Assembly: GCA_021325315.1 (NCBI GenBank)
Contig: JAJPHK010000034.1
Location: 1 to 53,827 of the forward strand
Reading direction: 5' to 3'
Source of the DNA: Alphaproteobacteria bacterium
Lineage (GTDB): Bacteria > Pseudomonadota > Alphaproteobacteria > Rhizobiales > Xanthobacteraceae
Length of the DNA stretch: 53,827 nt
Under the pieces are notes generated by a model. It searched no databases. It was not told where the DNA came from and saw nothing but the letters and a program-made list of their open reading frames with translations. Positions 36,741-47,056 of this stretch are shown in pieces (position 1 is the first letter of the stretch; each line of letters starts with the position of its first letter). Made by a program: the position numbers and the translations under genes.

Positions 36741-37910
36741 ATGAATATCCACGAATACCAGGCCAAGGCTGTCCTGCGCGAATTCGGTGCGCCGGTGCCG
36801 CGCGGTATCCCGGCGTTTTCGCCGGAAGAAGCGGTGAAAGCCGCGAACGAACTCAGCGGCTCGCTCTGGGTCGTGAAGGCGCAGATCCATGCCGGCGGCC
36901 GCGGCAAGGCGGGCGGGGTCAAGGTCGTGAAATCCGTCGACGACGTGAAGAACGAGGCGAAGCGCATGCTCGGCTCCACGCTCGTCACGCATCAGACCGG
37001 CCCCGCCGGCAAGGAAGTGAATCGCGTCTACATCGAAGAAGGCGCCGCGATCGCGAAGGAGTTCTATCTTTCGCTCCTGGTCGATCGCGAATCGTCGCGC
37101 GTCGCCTTTGTCGTCTCGACCGAAGGCGGCATGGACATCGAGAAGGTCGCACACGATACGCCGGAGAAGATCGTCACCTTCTCAGTCGATCCCGCGACTG
37201 GCATTCAGCCGCATCATGGCCGCCGCGTCGCGGCGGCGCTTGGTTTGTCCGGCGATCTCTCGAAGCAGGCGGTGGAGCTCGCGCAGAAGCTCTATACGGC
37301 TTTCGTCGAGAAGGACATGAGCCTTCTTGAAATCAATCCGCTCATCGTCACCAAGGACAACAAGATCGTCTGTCTCGATGCGAAAGTCGGCTTCGACGAC
37401 AACGCGCTCTTCCGTCACCCGGACGTGGTCGCGCTTCGCGACATCACCGAGGAAGACCCGAAGGAAGTCGAAGCGTCGAAATACGACCTCAACTACATCG
37501 CGCTCGACGGCACAATCGGCTGCATGGTGAACGGCGCGGGGCTTGCGATGGCCACCATGGACATCATCAAGCTCTACGGCGCTTCGCCCGCGAACTTCCT
37601 CGACGTCGGCGGCGGCGCGACGAAAGAGAAAGTTACGGCCGCTTTCAAGATCATCACTTCCGATCCGAAGGTGAAAGGCATTCTCGTCAATATCTTCGGA
37701 GGCATCATGCGCTGCGACGTGATCGCGGAAGGCGTGGTCGCGGCGGTGAAGGAAGTCGGCCTGAAGGTGCCGCTCGTCGTCCGTCTCGAAGGCACGAATG
37801 TCGAACTCGGAAAGAAAATCATCAAAGAGTCGGGCCTTAACGTCGTTTCGGCCGACGATCTCGACGATGCCGCTCAGAAAATCGTGAACGCCGTGAAGGG
37901 GTCCAAGTAA
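36741..37910 (+). CDS. sucC: Succinyl-CoA synthetase beta subunit (ADP-forming)
   Basis: SucC is the nucleotide- and succinate-binding subunit of the enzyme that makes ATP or GTP from succinyl-CoA. The 389-residue protein has an ATP-grasp N-terminal domain ([37 protein letters not shown]), [15 protein letters not shown], and [19 protein letters not shown] with [15 protein letters not shown] at the subunit interface. AGGGGAG precedes the start. Its stop overlaps the sucD ATG (TAATG). Confidence 0.98.
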   Translation: MNIHEYQAKAVLREFGAPVPRGIPAFSPEEAVKAANELSGSLWVVKAQIHAGGRGKAGGVKVVKSVDDVKNEAKRMLGSTLVTHQTGPAGKEVNRVYIEEGAAIAKEFYLSLLVDRESSRVAFVVSTEGGMDIEKVAHDTPEKIVTFSVDPATGIQPHHGRRVAAALGLSGDLSKQAVELAQKLYTAFVEKDMSLLEINPLIVTKDNKIVCLDAKVGFDDNALFRHPDVVALRDITEEDPKEVEASKYDLNYIALDGTIGCMVNGAGLAMATMDIIKLYGASPANFLDVGGGATKEKVTAAFKIITSDPKVKGILVNIFGGIMRCDVIAEGVVAAVKEVGLKVPLVVRLEGTNVELGKKIIKESGLNVVSADDLDDAAQKIVNAVKGSK

Positions 37911-38794
37911 TGTCGATCCTCGTCAACAAGAATACGAAAGTCATTTGCCAGGGCTTCACCGGCAAGAACGGCACGTTCCATTCGGAGCAGGCGATCAAGT
38001 ACGGCACCAAGATGGTCGGCGGCACGGCGCCCGGTAAGGGCGGCCAGACTCATCTCGGTCTACCGGTCTTCGATACCGTCGCGGAGGCGCGCGCGAAAAC
38101 CGGCTGTGATGCGAGCGTGGTATACGTTCCACCACCGGGCGCGGCCGACGCGATCTGCGAAGCGATCGATGCGGAAGTGCCGCTCATCGTCTGCATCACC
38201 GAAGGTATTCCGGTTGCGGACATGGTGCGCGTAAAGCGTTCGCTTAGCGGTTCGAAGTCGCGGCTTCTCGGCCCGAACTGCCCCGGCGTCATCACGTCGG
38301 AGGAGTGCAAGATCGGAATCATGCCGGGCCACATTCACAAAAAGGGAAAAGTCGGGATCGTTTCAAGATCCGGAACGCTCACTTATGAGGCGGTGTTCCA
38401 AACGACGGCAGAAGGTCTGGGTCAGACCACCTGCGTCGGCATCGGCGGCGATCCGGTGAAAGGCACCGAATTCATCGACGTTTTGGAGCTTTTCCTCGGC
38501 GATAAGGACACCGAGGCGCTCATTATGATCGGTGAAATCGGGGGTTCTGCGGAGGAAGATGCAGCCCACTTCCTGAAAGATGAAGCAAAACGCGGGCGGA
38601 AAAAGCCAGTTGTGGGCTTCATCGCGGGGCGTACCGCGCCTCCGGGCCGCCGCATGGGCCATGCCGGCGCTATCATTTCCGGCGGAAAGGGCGATGCGGA
38701 GTCGAAAATCGCGGCCATGGAGGCGGCGGGCATTAAGATGTCGCCGTCGCCCGCGCGGCTCGGCAAAACCCTCGCCGAATTGTTAAAGGGCTGA
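37910..38794 (+). CDS. sucD: Succinyl-CoA synthetase alpha subunit
   Basis: SucD binds CoA and carries the phosphohistidine. The 294-residue protein has the CoA-binding [52 protein letters not shown], seen as GPNCPGVIT, and the active-site His in [19 protein letters not shown]. It is coupled to sucC by a one-base overlap. Confidence 0.98.
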   Translation: MSILVNKNTKVICQGFTGKNGTFHSEQAIKYGTKMVGGTAPGKGGQTHLGLPVFDTVAEARAKTGCDASVVYVPPPGAADAICEAIDAEVPLIVCITEGIPVADMVRVKRSLSGSKSRLLGPNCPGVITSEECKIGIMPGHIHKKGKVGIVSRSGTLTYEAVFQTTAEGLGQTTCVGIGGDPVKGTEFIDVLELFLGDKDTEALIMIGEIGGSAEEDAAHFLKDEAKRGRKKPVVGFIAGRTAPPGRRMGHAGAIISGGKGDAESKIAAMEAAGIKMSPSPARLGKTLAELLKG

Positions 38795-38817
38795 TCTGTA
38801 ATAATTTAGTTCACGCC

Positions 38818-38870
38818 TGATATAATTCCGATTCTCGATTTAAGGGGTGACGCGTTCGCGCGTCACCCTT
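38818..38870 (+). promoter_or_regulatory. Possible extended -10 promoter and UUCG hairpin leader of sucA
   Basis: TGATATAAT at 38818-38826 fits the extended -10 consensus TGnTATAAT. About 16 bases further on lies a strong hairpin at 38842-38870, AAGGGGTGACGCG-TTCG-CGCGTCACCCTT, with a TTCG tetraloop. It could be a 5' stabilising or attenuating structure of a sucA transcript, or a partial terminator of sucCD. No T run follows, only TATAT. Confidence 0.5.
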
Positions 38871-38939
38871 ATATGCATTGCCGAACCCGCACTCGGTATG
38901 CACGAACCTGAGCCGGGCGAAACAAGCCGGATCAAGGCC

Positions 38940-41897
38940 ATGTCGAAGAATTCGGAAACCGACATCTTTCTCAAGACCTCCTTCTTGTACGGAGGCAACG
39001 CGAGCTATCTCGAGGATCTGCAGTCGAAATTCGAACAGGATCCGTCCTCGGTCGACAGCGCGTGGCAATCGTTCTTCGCCGGCCTGAAGGAAGAGCGCGG
39101 CGATGCGATCCGGAACGCCAAGGGCGCTTCCTGGAAAAAACCGGGCTGGCCGGTGCCGATGAACGGCGAGCTCGTCTCGGCGCTCGACAGCAACTGGATC
39201 GAAGTCGAAAAAGGAATCGCGAACAAGCTGAAGGGCGAGGCGCGGCCGCGCGGCATCGAGCTTTCCGAAGCGGAAGTGCAGCAGGCGACGCGCGACTCGG
39301 TCAAAGCGCTCATGATGATCCGCGCCTACCGCATGCGCGGGCATCTGCACGCGAAGCTCGATCCGCTGCAGTTGGAACCCGAAGGCAAGCATCCGGAGCT
39401 CGACCCCGCGTCCTACGGCTTCACCGAAGCCGACATGGACCGCAAGATTTTCATCGATCATGTGCTCGGCATGGAATTCGCGACCGTGCGCGAGATGCTC
39501 GACATCCTGCAGCGCACTTATTGCCAGACGATCGGCGTCGAATTCATGCACATCTCCTCGCCGGACGAGAAGGCGTGGATCCAGGAGCGCATCGAAGGTC
39601 CGGACAAGGAAATCACCTTCACACGCGAGGGCAAACGCGCGATCCTGAACAAGCTCGTGCAGGCCGAAGGCTTCGAGAAATTTCTCGACGTCAAATATAC
39701 CGGCACCAAGCGCTTCGGCCTCGACGGCGCCGAGGCGATGATTCCGGCGTTAGAGCAGATCATCAAGCGCGGCGGCGCGCTCGGCGTGAAGGAAATCGTG
39801 CTCGGCATGGCGCATCGCGGAAGGCTCAACGTGCTCGCGCATGTGATGGGGAAGCCGCATCGCGCGATCTTCCACGAATTCAAGGGCGGCTCCTCGACGC
39901 CGGACGAAGTCGAAGGTTCCGGCGACGTGAAGTATCACCTCGGCGCTTCCTCCGACCGCGAGTTTGACAAGAACAAGGTTCATCTCTCGCTCACCGCGAA
40001 TCCGTCGCATCTCGAAATTGTCGACCCGGTCGTGCTCGGCAAGGTGCGCGCGAAGCAAGATCAGCACGGCGACAAACCGGACGAACGCGTTTCCGTGTTG
40101 CCGCTTCTCATCCACGGCGATGCAGCTTTCGCCGGCCAGGGCGTGATCGCGGAATGCTTCGGGCTTTCGGGTCTCAAGGGCTACCGGACCGGCGGCTCGA
40201 TCCACTTCATCGTCAACAACCAGATCGGTTTCACGACCAATCCGCGTTACGCGCGCTCGTCGCCTTATCCCTCGGATGTCGCGAAGATGATCGAGGCGCC
40301 GATCTTCCACGTGAACGGGGACGATCCGGAAGCGGTGGTGTTCTGCGCGAAGATCGCGACCGAATTCCGCCAGAAGTTTCACAAGCCCGTCGTGATCGAC
40401 ATGTTCTGCTATCGCCGTTTTGGTCACAACGAAGGCGACGAGCCGTCCTTCACGCAGCCCTTGATGTACAAGAAGATCCGCTCGCATCCGACGACGTTGC
40501 AGATTTACGGCGACAAGCTGCAGGCCGAAGGCATCCTGAATGCCGAGGATTTCGAACGCATGAAGGCCGGCTGGCGGTCGCATCTCGAAGCCGAATACTA
40601 GGGCGGCCAGAGCTATCGCCCGAACAAGGCCGACTGGCTCGACGGCAAATGGTCGGGCTTCAAGGTCGCCGACCAGTTCGACGATCCGCGCCGCGGCAAC
40701 ACCGGCGTCTCGGTCGACGAGCTGAAAGAGATCGGCCGCAAGATCACGAAGACCCCGGAAGGCTTCCATCCGCACCGGACTATCGCTCGCTTCCTCGACA
40801 CCCGCGCGAAGGCGATTGAGTCGGGAGAAAACATCGACTGGGCGACGGCCGAAGCGCTCGCCTTCTGCACGCTGCTCTCGGAAGGCAATCCCGTCCGTCT
40901 CTCCGGCCAGGACGTCGAACGCGGCACGTTCTCGCAGCGGCACTCGGTGCTGTTCGATCAGGAGAACGAGGAGCGCTATGTGCCGTTCAACCATCTGCGC
41001 GAGGGCCAGGCGCAATATGAAGTGCTGAACTCGATGCTCTCGGAAGAGGCGGTGCTCGGGTTCGAGTACGGCTTCTCGCTCGCCGAGCCTAAGGCGCTCA
41101 CAATCTGGGAAGCGCAGTTCGGCGATTTCGCGAACGGCGCGCAGGTCGTATTCGACCAGTTCATCTCCTCGGGCGAGCGCAAATGGCTCCGCATGTCCGG
41201 CCTCGTGATGCTGCTTCCCCACGGTTACGAAGGACAGGGACCGGAGCACTCATCGGCGCGGCTGGAGCGTTACTTGCAGCTTTGCGCCGAGGACAACATG
41301 CAGGTCGCAAACTGCACCACGCCTGCGAACTACTTCCACATCTTGCGGCGGCAGCTGAAGCGCGATTTCCGCAAGCCCCTGATCCTGATGACGCCGAAAT
41401 CGCTGCTCCGCCACAAGCGGGCGGTTTCGAAGCTCTCGGAGATGGGACCCGAGACGACCTTCCACCGCATCTTGTGGGACGACGCGCAGCAACTCCCGAA
41501 CGAGCCGATCAAACTTGTTTCGGACGACAAGATTCGCCGTGTCGTGCTCTGCTCCGGCAAGGTCTATTACGACCTTTACGAGGAGCGCGAGAAGCGGGGC
41601 ATCAACGACATTTATCTCCTGCGCGTGGAGCAGCTCTATCCGTTTCCGCTCAAGGCGCTGGTCGCGGAACTCTCCCGCTTCAAGCAGGCGGAAATCATCT
41701 GGTGCCAGGAAGAGCCGCGCAATCAGGGCGCCTGGGCCTTCGTGCAGCCCTATCTCGAATGGGTGCTCGAGCAGATTCAGGCGGCGCATCAGCGTCCGCG
41801 TTACGTCGGCCGCGTCGCGTCCGCATCGACCGCGACCGGCCTCATGTCCAATCACCTGAAACAACTGAAAGCCTTCCTCGACGAAGCCCTCGGCTGA
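38940..41897 (+). pseudogene. sucA: 2-oxoglutarate dehydrogenase E1 (SucA/OdhA) interrupted by in-frame TAG
   Basis: SucA is the thiamine-diphosphate E1 of the 2-oxoglutarate dehydrogenase complex. Read through, the frame codes for 985 residues, the normal family length. A TAG codon at 40599-40601 (codon 554) interrupts it. The first 553 residues hold the N-terminal TSFLYGGNASYLEDLQ region and the ThDP-binding domain (GMAHRGRLNVLAHVMGKPHR, GDAAFAGQGVIAECFGLSGL, NNQIGFTTNPRYARSSPYP). After the TAG, in the same frame, come GGQSYRPNKADWLDGKW and then the transketolase pyrimidine-binding domain (RLSGQDVERGTFSQRHSVL, MLLPHGYEGQGPEHSSARLE). Both halves look fully conserved. The first possible restart is GTG 40947, which would cut into the second domain. 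It may be a recent nonsense mutation, a sequencing error or a read-through case. Confidence 0.9.
40599..40601 (+). other. sucA: In-frame amber codon inside sucA
   Basis: The context is GAATAC-TAG-GGCGGCCAG. From memory of related E1 proteins, a Glu is likely at this place, and GAG to TAG is a single-base change. TAG also ends leuB, ccmG, the small zincin and the DUF3455 gene here, so amber is not generally reassigned in this genome. Confidence 0.9.
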
Positions 41898-41916
41898 GGC
41901 CACCGGAGAAAAACAG

Positions 41917-43152
41917 ATGAGCACCGAGATTCGCGTCCCGACCTTGGGTGAATCCGTCACCGAGGCCACGATCGGCCGCTGGTTCAAGAAAGCAGGCGAC
42001 TCGGTTTCAGTCGATGAGCCTCTGGTGGAGCTCGAAACCGACAAGGTCACGGTCGAAGTGCCGTCGCCGGCGGCGGGCGTGCTCGGCGAGATCAAAGCAA
42101 AGAACGGCGACACGGTCGCGGTCGGCGCTGTGCTCGGCTCGATCAACGAAGACGCGGGCGGCGCCAAATCCGCATCGAAAGAGACCGCGCCGAGAGCGGC
42201 CGAGCCTGCGAAATCGGCGCCTGCATCTCCAGCTCCCGCACCGAAGGCGGCCGCGCCTTCGCCAAAAGTTTCCAGCGGCCAGCAGGCGCCGTCCGTTCGG
42301 CGGCTTGCCGCCGAGAGCGGGATTAGCCCGTCGGCGGTCGCAGGAACCGGCAAGGATGGCCGCGTCACCAAGGGCGATATGCTGGCGGCGATTGCCGCCG
42401 GTCCTGCAATTGCACCCGCCGTTGCACGCGCGTCTGTTTCTCCGGCCGATGCGCCGCGCGAAGAGCGCGTGCGCATGACGAAGCTCCGGCAGACGATCGC
42501 TCGCCGGTTGAAGGACGCGCAAAACACCGCCGCGATGCTCACGACGTTCAACGACGTCGATATGAGCGCGGTGATGGGCATGCGCGCCCATTACAAAGAG
42601 ACGTTCGAGAAGAAGCACGGCGTGAAGCTCGGCTTCATGGGCTTCTTCGTGAAGGCCTGCATTCAGGCGCTGAAGGAATTGCCGGCGGTGAACGCCGAGA
42701 TCGACGGCGAGGACATCGTCTACAAGAACTATTACCACATCGGCGTCGCCGTCGGCACGGACAAGGGGCTTGTCGTGCCGGTCGTGAAGGACGCGGACAA
42801 GATGTCGATCGCGGAGGTCGAGAAAACGATCGCCGATTTCGGCAAGCGCGCGCGCGACGGACATCTCACGATCGAGGACATGCAGGGCGGCACGTTCACG
42901 ATCTCGAACGGCGGCATTTACGGCTCGCTGATGTCGACCCCGATCTTGAACGCGCCGCAGTCGGGCATCCTCGGTATGCATCGCATTGAAGAGCGGCCGG
43001 TTGCGGTCAAAGGCCAGGTCGTGATCCGGCCGATGATGTATCTCGCGCTTTCCTACGATCACCGGATCGTCGACGGCCGCGAGGCGGTCACCTTCCTCGT
43101 GCGCGTGAAAGAGAATCTGGAAGATCCGGCGCGGCTGGTACTGGATCTCTGA
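41917..43152 (+). CDS. sucB: Dihydrolipoamide succinyltransferase (E2)
   Basis: SucB is the E2 core of the 2-oxoglutarate dehydrogenase complex. The 411-residue protein has a lipoyl domain (1-75) with the lipoyl-Lys in [17 protein letters not shown] and an Ala/Pro linker. The E3-binding domain contains [20 protein letters not shown]. The catalytic acyltransferase domain has [20 protein letters not shown] and the C-terminal [16 protein letters not shown], which includes the catalytic His-Asp. It starts 19 bp after sucA. Confidence 0.98.
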   Translation: MSTEIRVPTLGESVTEATIGRWFKKAGDSVSVDEPLVELETDKVTVEVPSPAAGVLGEIKAKNGDTVAVGAVLGSINEDAGGAKSASKETAPRAAEPAKSAPASPAPAPKAAAPSPKVSSGQQAPSVRRLAAESGISPSAVAGTGKDGRVTKGDMLAAIAAGPAIAPAVARASVSPADAPREERVRMTKLRQTIARRLKDAQNTAAMLTTFNDVDMSAVMGMRAHYKETFEKKHGVKLGFMGFFVKACIQALKELPAVNAEIDGEDIVYKNYYHIGVAVGTDKGLVVPVVKDADKMSIAEVEKTIADFGKRARDGHLTIEDMQGGTFTISNGGIYGSLMSTPILNAPQSGILGMHRIEERPVAVKGQVVIRPMMYLALSYDHRIVDGREAVTFLVRVKENLEDPARLVLDL

Positions 43153-43162
43153 TTTCCACTCC

Positions 43163-43283
43163 GTCATGGCCGGGCTTGTCCCGGCCATCCACGTCTTGCC
43201 AAAATTGCAGAAAGGCGTGGATGCCCGGCACAAGAGTCTACCCTTGGGCCGGCCGAAGGCCGGACCCGAGGGCCGGGCATGAC
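43163..43283. repeat. Palindromic repeat, GTCATGGCCGGGC family (copy 2, with nested insert)
   Basis: This copy has the same outer arms as those at 8393 and 52346. The right arm is split after GCCCGGCACAAG by about 36 bases (AGTCTACCCTTGGGCCGGCC and its continuation), which themselves form the palindrome GGGCCGGCC-GAA-GGCCGG. It lies between sucB and lpd, within a likely operon. Confidence 0.88.
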
Positions 43284-43303
43284 CATGAATAGCGGAGCTT
43301 GAA

Positions 43304-44701
43304 ATGGCCTACGATGTCGTCGTCATTGGCAGCGGCCCCGGCGGATATATTTGCGCGATCCGCGCGGCGCAGCTTGGCCTTAAAACCGCGGTTGTCGAGA
43401 AGGACAAGACCTTCGGCGGCACATGTCTCAATGTCGGCTGTATCCCGTCGAAGGCGCTCCTGCACGCTTCGTATCTTTATGAGGAAGCGGAGAAGGATTT
43501 CGCCGGCATGGGCATCGGCGTGTCGAAGCCGAAGCTCGATCTCGCGCAGATGCAGAAATTCAAGCAGGAAGGCGTCGACGGCAACGTGAAGGGCGTCGAC
43601 TACCTGTTCAAGAAGAACAAGATCGATACATTTCAAGGCGTGGGAAAAATTCTTGCGCCCGGCAAGATCGAAGTCTCCGGCGGCGGCAAAACGCAGACCG
43701 TCGAGACCAAAGCGATCGTGATTGCGACCGGTTCCGACGTGGCTCGGCTCAAGGGTATCGAGATCGATGAAAAGCGTGTGGTGTCGTCGACGGGCGCGCT
43801 CGCGCTTTCAAGCGTTCCAAAGAAGCTCCTGGTCGTCGGTGCAGGCGTGATCGGGCTTGAGCTCGGCTCGGTCTGGCGGCGGCTTGGCGCGGAAGTCGAG
43901 GTGATCGAGTTCCTCGATCGCATTTTGCCCGGCATGGACAACGAGATCGCGCGCCAGTTCCAGCGTATCCTGCAGAAGCAGGGCATCAAGTTCCGGCTTT
44001 CCTCGAAAGTGACCGGCATCGATTCAAAGGGAAAGACGCTGAAAGTGACGATCGAGCCCGCTGCCGGCGGAAAAGCCGAGACGGTGGAAGCCGATATCAC
44101 GCTCGTTTCGATCGGCCGCGTGCCTTACACCGAAGGGCTGGGGCTCAAGGAAGCTGGCGTAAAGCTCGACGACAAGAATCGCGTTATCGTCGACGAAAAG
44201 TTCCAGACAAACGTAAAGGGTATTTACGCAATCGGCGACGTGATCGCGGGGCCGATGCTCGCGCACAAGGCGGAGGACGAGGGAGTGGCCGCCGCCGAAA
44301 ACATCGCGGGCAAGGCCGGGATCGTCAATCACGATGCGATCCCGAACGTGATCTACACCTTCCCGGAAGTCGCTTCCGTCGGAAAGACGGAAGAGGAACT
44401 GAAAGCCGCGGGTGTTGCCTACAAGGCAGGAAAGTTTCCGTTCACCGCAAACGGCCGCGCGAAAGTGAACAAGACCACCGACGGTTTCGTGAAAATCCTC
44501 GCCGATGCGGCAACCGACCGCGTCCTCGGCGCACACATCATCGGTGCCGACGCCGGTACGATGATAACGGAAATTACGCTCGCGATCGAATTCGGCGCAT
44601 CTGCCGAGGACATCGCGCGTACGTGTCACCCGCATCCGACGCTTTCGGAAGCGGTGAAGGAAGCAGCGCTCGAAGTCGACAAGCGCGCGCTCAGCATGTG
44701 A
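43304..44701 (+). CDS. lpd: Dihydrolipoamide dehydrogenase (E3)
   Basis: Lpd is the FAD-disulfide oxidoreductase that reoxidises the lipoyl group of E2. The 465-residue protein has [20 protein letters not shown], the redox-active disulfide in [18 protein letters not shown], the NAD Rossmann motif [40 protein letters not shown] and the catalytic His in [14 protein letters not shown]. It follows the repeat at 43163-43283 and could be cotranscribed with sucAB. Confidence 0.98.
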   Translation: MAYDVVVIGSGPGGYICAIRAAQLGLKTAVVEKDKTFGGTCLNVGCIPSKALLHASYLYEEAEKDFAGMGIGVSKPKLDLAQMQKFKQEGVDGNVKGVDYLFKKNKIDTFQGVGKILAPGKIEVSGGGKTQTVETKAIVIATGSDVARLKGIEIDEKRVVSSTGALALSSVPKKLLVVGAGVIGLELGSVWRRLGAEVEVIEFLDRILPGMDNEIARQFQRILQKQGIKFRLSSKVTGIDSKGKTLKVTIEPAAGGKAETVEADITLVSIGRVPYTEGLGLKEAGVKLDDKNRVIVDEKFQTNVKGIYAIGDVIAGPMLAHKAEDEGVAAAENIAGKAGIVNHDAIPNVIYTFPEVASVGKTEEELKAAGVAYKAGKFPFTANGRAKVNKTTDGFVKILADAATDRVLGAHIIGADAGTMITEITLAIEFGASAEDIARTCHPHPTLSEAVKEAALEVDKRALSM

Positions 44702-44888
44702 AGCCGGGAAAAGTTCCGCGCAGAAGTTTCCTTGCGCGCGCGCAGGGCGGAATTTTTGGAACAAACTTCAGACTTTCGCCCGGAAATTTTCAGTAAATCA
44801 TCAAGGCATTCTCTCATTGCCCTCTCATTCTCGCCGGGCTCGCGCGGCTTCCTCGCTCGTTCCCGAAACCGAACAAGGGAGAATGATG

Positions 44889-45221
44889 ATGAAGTTCATC
44901 AAGAAACTTGCGCTAGCCGCTACGCTGCTGGCCGGGACATCGGCCTTCGCGCTCGCGCAGAACGCGACGGTGGGCGCCGGGGGTGGTGTGAACTCCAACA
45001 CGGGTGTCGGAGTCGGCGGCGGCGGTATTTCGGCCGGTTCGAATATCGGCGCTGGAGCGGGAGCTAATGTCGGCGTAGGCGCCGGCAGCGGCGGCGTCCA
45101 CACGGGCGTCGGCGCGGGTGCCGGCGCATCCGGCAATGGTTCGATTGGCCTTGGCGCGCCAAGGGCCGGTTCAGGGGTCGGCATGGGAGCCGGCGGATCG
45201 GGCGGCGGCAGAAGGCGCTGA
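44889..45221 (+). CDS. Small exported Gly-rich protein
   Basis: The 110-residue product has a Sec signal peptide (KFIKKLALAATLLAGTSAFA, cut near LAQ). The mature part is almost entirely Gly, Ala, Ser, Val and Asn in GAGAGAxVGVGAG-like repeats, ending RRR. Three ATGs are in a row (44883, 44886, 44889). The third has the best distance (7 bp) from AAGGGAG. A terminator follows. It may be an extracytoplasmic structural or disordered protein. No family assigned. Confidence 0.8.
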   Translation: MKFIKKLALAATLLAGTSAFALAQNATVGAGGGVNSNTGVGVGGGGISAGSNIGAGAGANVGVGAGSGGVHTGVGAGAGASGNGSIGLGAPRAGSGVGMGAGGSGGGRRR

Positions 45222-45251
45222 CGCGAACGCTCCGGTGGGGACCAAAACAAG

Positions 45252-45278
45252 GGCCGGCGAGAAACTCGCCGGCCTTTT
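45252..45278 (+). terminator. Rho-independent terminator
   Basis: The stem GGCCGGCGAG-AAA-CTCGCCGGCC is followed by TTTTCAATT, 30 bp after the Gly-rich gene. It lies just before the convergent DUF4337 gene. Confidence 0.88.
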
Positions 45279-45293
45279 CAATTCTCAAGGGCG

Positions 45294-45914
45294 TTAGTGC
45301 CCGCCGATTAGCGGAATGTAGTGGATGAAATGTGGCGCGAGGATTCCGATCGCCATCAAGGTAAGCCCGCCAATGCCCAGCACCACGGACAGCCCCGCCA
45401 GCACCATCATGCCGGTGATGATCGCCGCCGACGCAAGCACGATCGCGACCTGAAAGGCGGCAGAGGCCAGCTCGAAATTGTGATATTTCGCGAGCGAATG
45501 ATCGCGCTCCTCGCCGGCATGTTTCGCGCGCTCGGCGAGTTGCTCGGTTCCTTCGCCGGTTTCGGGCTCGGATCGATAGCGCGCGGCCGTTTTCTGCCAG
45601 TCGTCCATCTGTTTGCCGACGGCCGTTTTCAGCGCAGGGTCGGTGATGAGTTCGCCGTAAATCTTCATCTCCTCGCCCGCCGTCTGCACGATCGTGCGGC
45701 GGATCGATTTCGCTTGGAAAAACGCCCATAGATTCGCGGTTTCCACGTTCTTGCTGATTGCGTTTGTTTGCGAGCTCTTCCCGAGGGTTTCGGAAAAAGC
45801 GAGGAAAAGCGCGAGTACAGCGATCAGGAGCGCGATTTTCTTGTTCGCGCTGCCGTGGCTCTCGTGCTCGATATGTTCGGCGGCTTCATGCGCGGCTTCG
45901 TGCGGTTCGGCCAT
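45294..45914 (-). CDS. DUF4337 membrane protein
   Basis: The 206-residue protein fits the DUF4337 type. A His/Glu-rich N-terminus (EPHEAAHEAAEHIEHESHG) is followed by a first membrane helix (KIALLIAVLALFLAFSETLG), a polar helical region (NVETANLWAFFQAKSIRRT) and two C-terminal membrane helices (VAIVLASAAIITGMMVLAGL and a Gly/Ile-rich one). Function unknown. The His-rich N-terminus might bind metal. ATG 45914 (MAEPHEAAH) is preferred over an upstream start at 45953. Confidence 0.85.
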   Translation of the reverse strand: MAEPHEAAHEAAEHIEHESHGSANKKIALLIAVLALFLAFSETLGKSSQTNAISKNVETANLWAFFQAKSIRRTIVQTAGEEMKIYGELITDPALKTAVGKQMDDWQKTAARYRSEPETGEGTEQLAERAKHAGEERDHSLAKYHNFELASAAFQVAIVLASAAIITGMMVLAGLSVVLGIGGLTLMAIGILAPHFIHYIPLIGGH

Positions 45915-45977
45915 GGGTTCCCTCTGGTTGCGGCAAGCCGGGCACGCTTCCATGAAGTGTGCCAGAAAGGCAAGGGG

Positions 45978-46964
45978 CTAAATACGCGCGCGGGGATGCG
46001 CGGCTTTATACGCCTTCATCAAATGCGAGGAATCCACAGCCGTGTAAATTTGCGTGGTTGCAAGAGATGCGTGACCGAGAAGTTCCTGAATCGCCCTGAG
46101 GTCGCCGCCTCGCGCGAGAAGATGTGTTGCAAAAGAATGACGGAGCGCATGCGGGGTCGCCGTGTCGGGCAGGCCAAGCGCACCGCGCATTCGTTCCATC
46201 GCAAGCTGCACGATACGCGGCGATAGGGGCCCGCCTTTTTCACCGCGGAAAAGCGGCGCTTGCGCTTCTAGGCCGAAGGGGCAGAGCTTGATGTAGCCGT
46301 GCACGAGCGCAAAGACCTGCGGCAGCACGGGCACCATGCGCGTCTTTCTTCCTTTGCCGGTGACGGTGAGCGAATCGCCTTTCCCCGGCGCAGGGATTTC
46401 GCCGCGCGTGAGCGAAAGTGCTTCGGAGATACGAAGGCCCGAGCCATAGAGGAGTGCGAGCACGGCCGCGTCGCGCGCAAGCACCCAGGGCGCGCGCTCC
46501 TCCCCCGCGCGCAGGCCCGGATCGGAAATTTGCCGCGCGGCCGTGACCGGCAAGGGCTTCGGCAAGCTCTTGGAAATTCTCGGTGCGCGCACGGCGGCAA
46601 GCGCGGCTACCTTGCCCTTGCCTTCACGTTCGAGAAAGCGCGCGAAGGAGCGGGCGGCGGCGAGCATGCGTACGAGGGTTCTCGATTCGATTCCCTCCGC
46701 ACGGCGCGAGGCGAGAAAGGCGCGCACATCGGCGGGCGCGAGGTTCGAGAATTCCTTCAGCGAAGGCCGCCCGCCGAGATGCTCGGCGAGGAAATGCAGA
46801 AAGGCGCCGGCGTCGCGGGCATAGACTTCCAGCGTCAGCGGCGAAAGATGGCGCTCGCTTTCGAGATGCGCGAGCCAGCGCTCGGCCTCGCGCGCAACGT
46901 CCTTCGCGGCCATATCGAAGGGCGCGTTGGCGGCTTCGGTTTTCGTTTCGCCTTTGCGGGCCAT
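45978..46964 (-). CDS. xerC: Tyrosine recombinase XerC
   Basis: XerC resolves chromosome dimers at dif together with XerD. The 328-residue protein has an N-terminal SAM-like DNA-binding domain (ESERHLSPLTLEVYARDAGA) and a catalytic domain with Arg in LLYGSGLRISEALSL, the His-x-x-Arg motif in PHALRHSFATHLLARGG, LGHASLATTQIYT with the last His/Trp-type residue, and the Tyr nucleophile. No phage genes are nearby, and the position divergent from priA is standard for the order, so this is the housekeeping enzyme. ATG 46964 (MARKGETK) is chosen. Confidence 0.94.
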   Translation of the reverse strand: MARKGETKTEAANAPFDMAAKDVAREAERWLAHLESERHLSPLTLEVYARDAGAFLHFLAEHLGGRPSLKEFSNLAPADVRAFLASRRAEGIESRTLVRMLAAARSFARFLEREGKGKVAALAAVRAPRISKSLPKPLPVTAARQISDPGLRAGEERAPWVLARDAAVLALLYGSGLRISEALSLTRGEIPAPGKGDSLTVTGKGRKTRMVPVLPQVFALVHGYIKLCPFGLEAQAPLFRGEKGGPLSPRIVQLAMERMRGALGLPDTATPHALRHSFATHLLARGGDLRAIQELLGHASLATTQIYTAVDSSHLMKAYKAAHPRARI

Positions 46965-47056
46965 AACGGCTCCGTCCCAAGTCACGTATCTTGACAGCGC
47001 CTTCCCTTGTCGCTCCGCTCGCCTTTACTGCGAGTTAACTCACGGAAATCGCCAAA

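Noticed and set aside
40599-40601. Genome-wide amber reassignment or pyrrolysine at the sucA TAG
   Set aside because: TAG ends several genes here, including leuB, ccmG and the DUF3455 gene, and no pyl genes are visible. A local mutation or error is more likely.
39750-41249. Long minus-strand frame opposite sucA, spanning the TAG
   Set aside because: It is an antisense shadow with no recognisable domain. I considered whether it explained the TAG, but the sucA frame is clearly the coding one.
45978-46964. Integrase of a mobile element
   Set aside because: The sequence and the position next to priA fit housekeeping XerC. There are no phage or island genes or attachment repeats.
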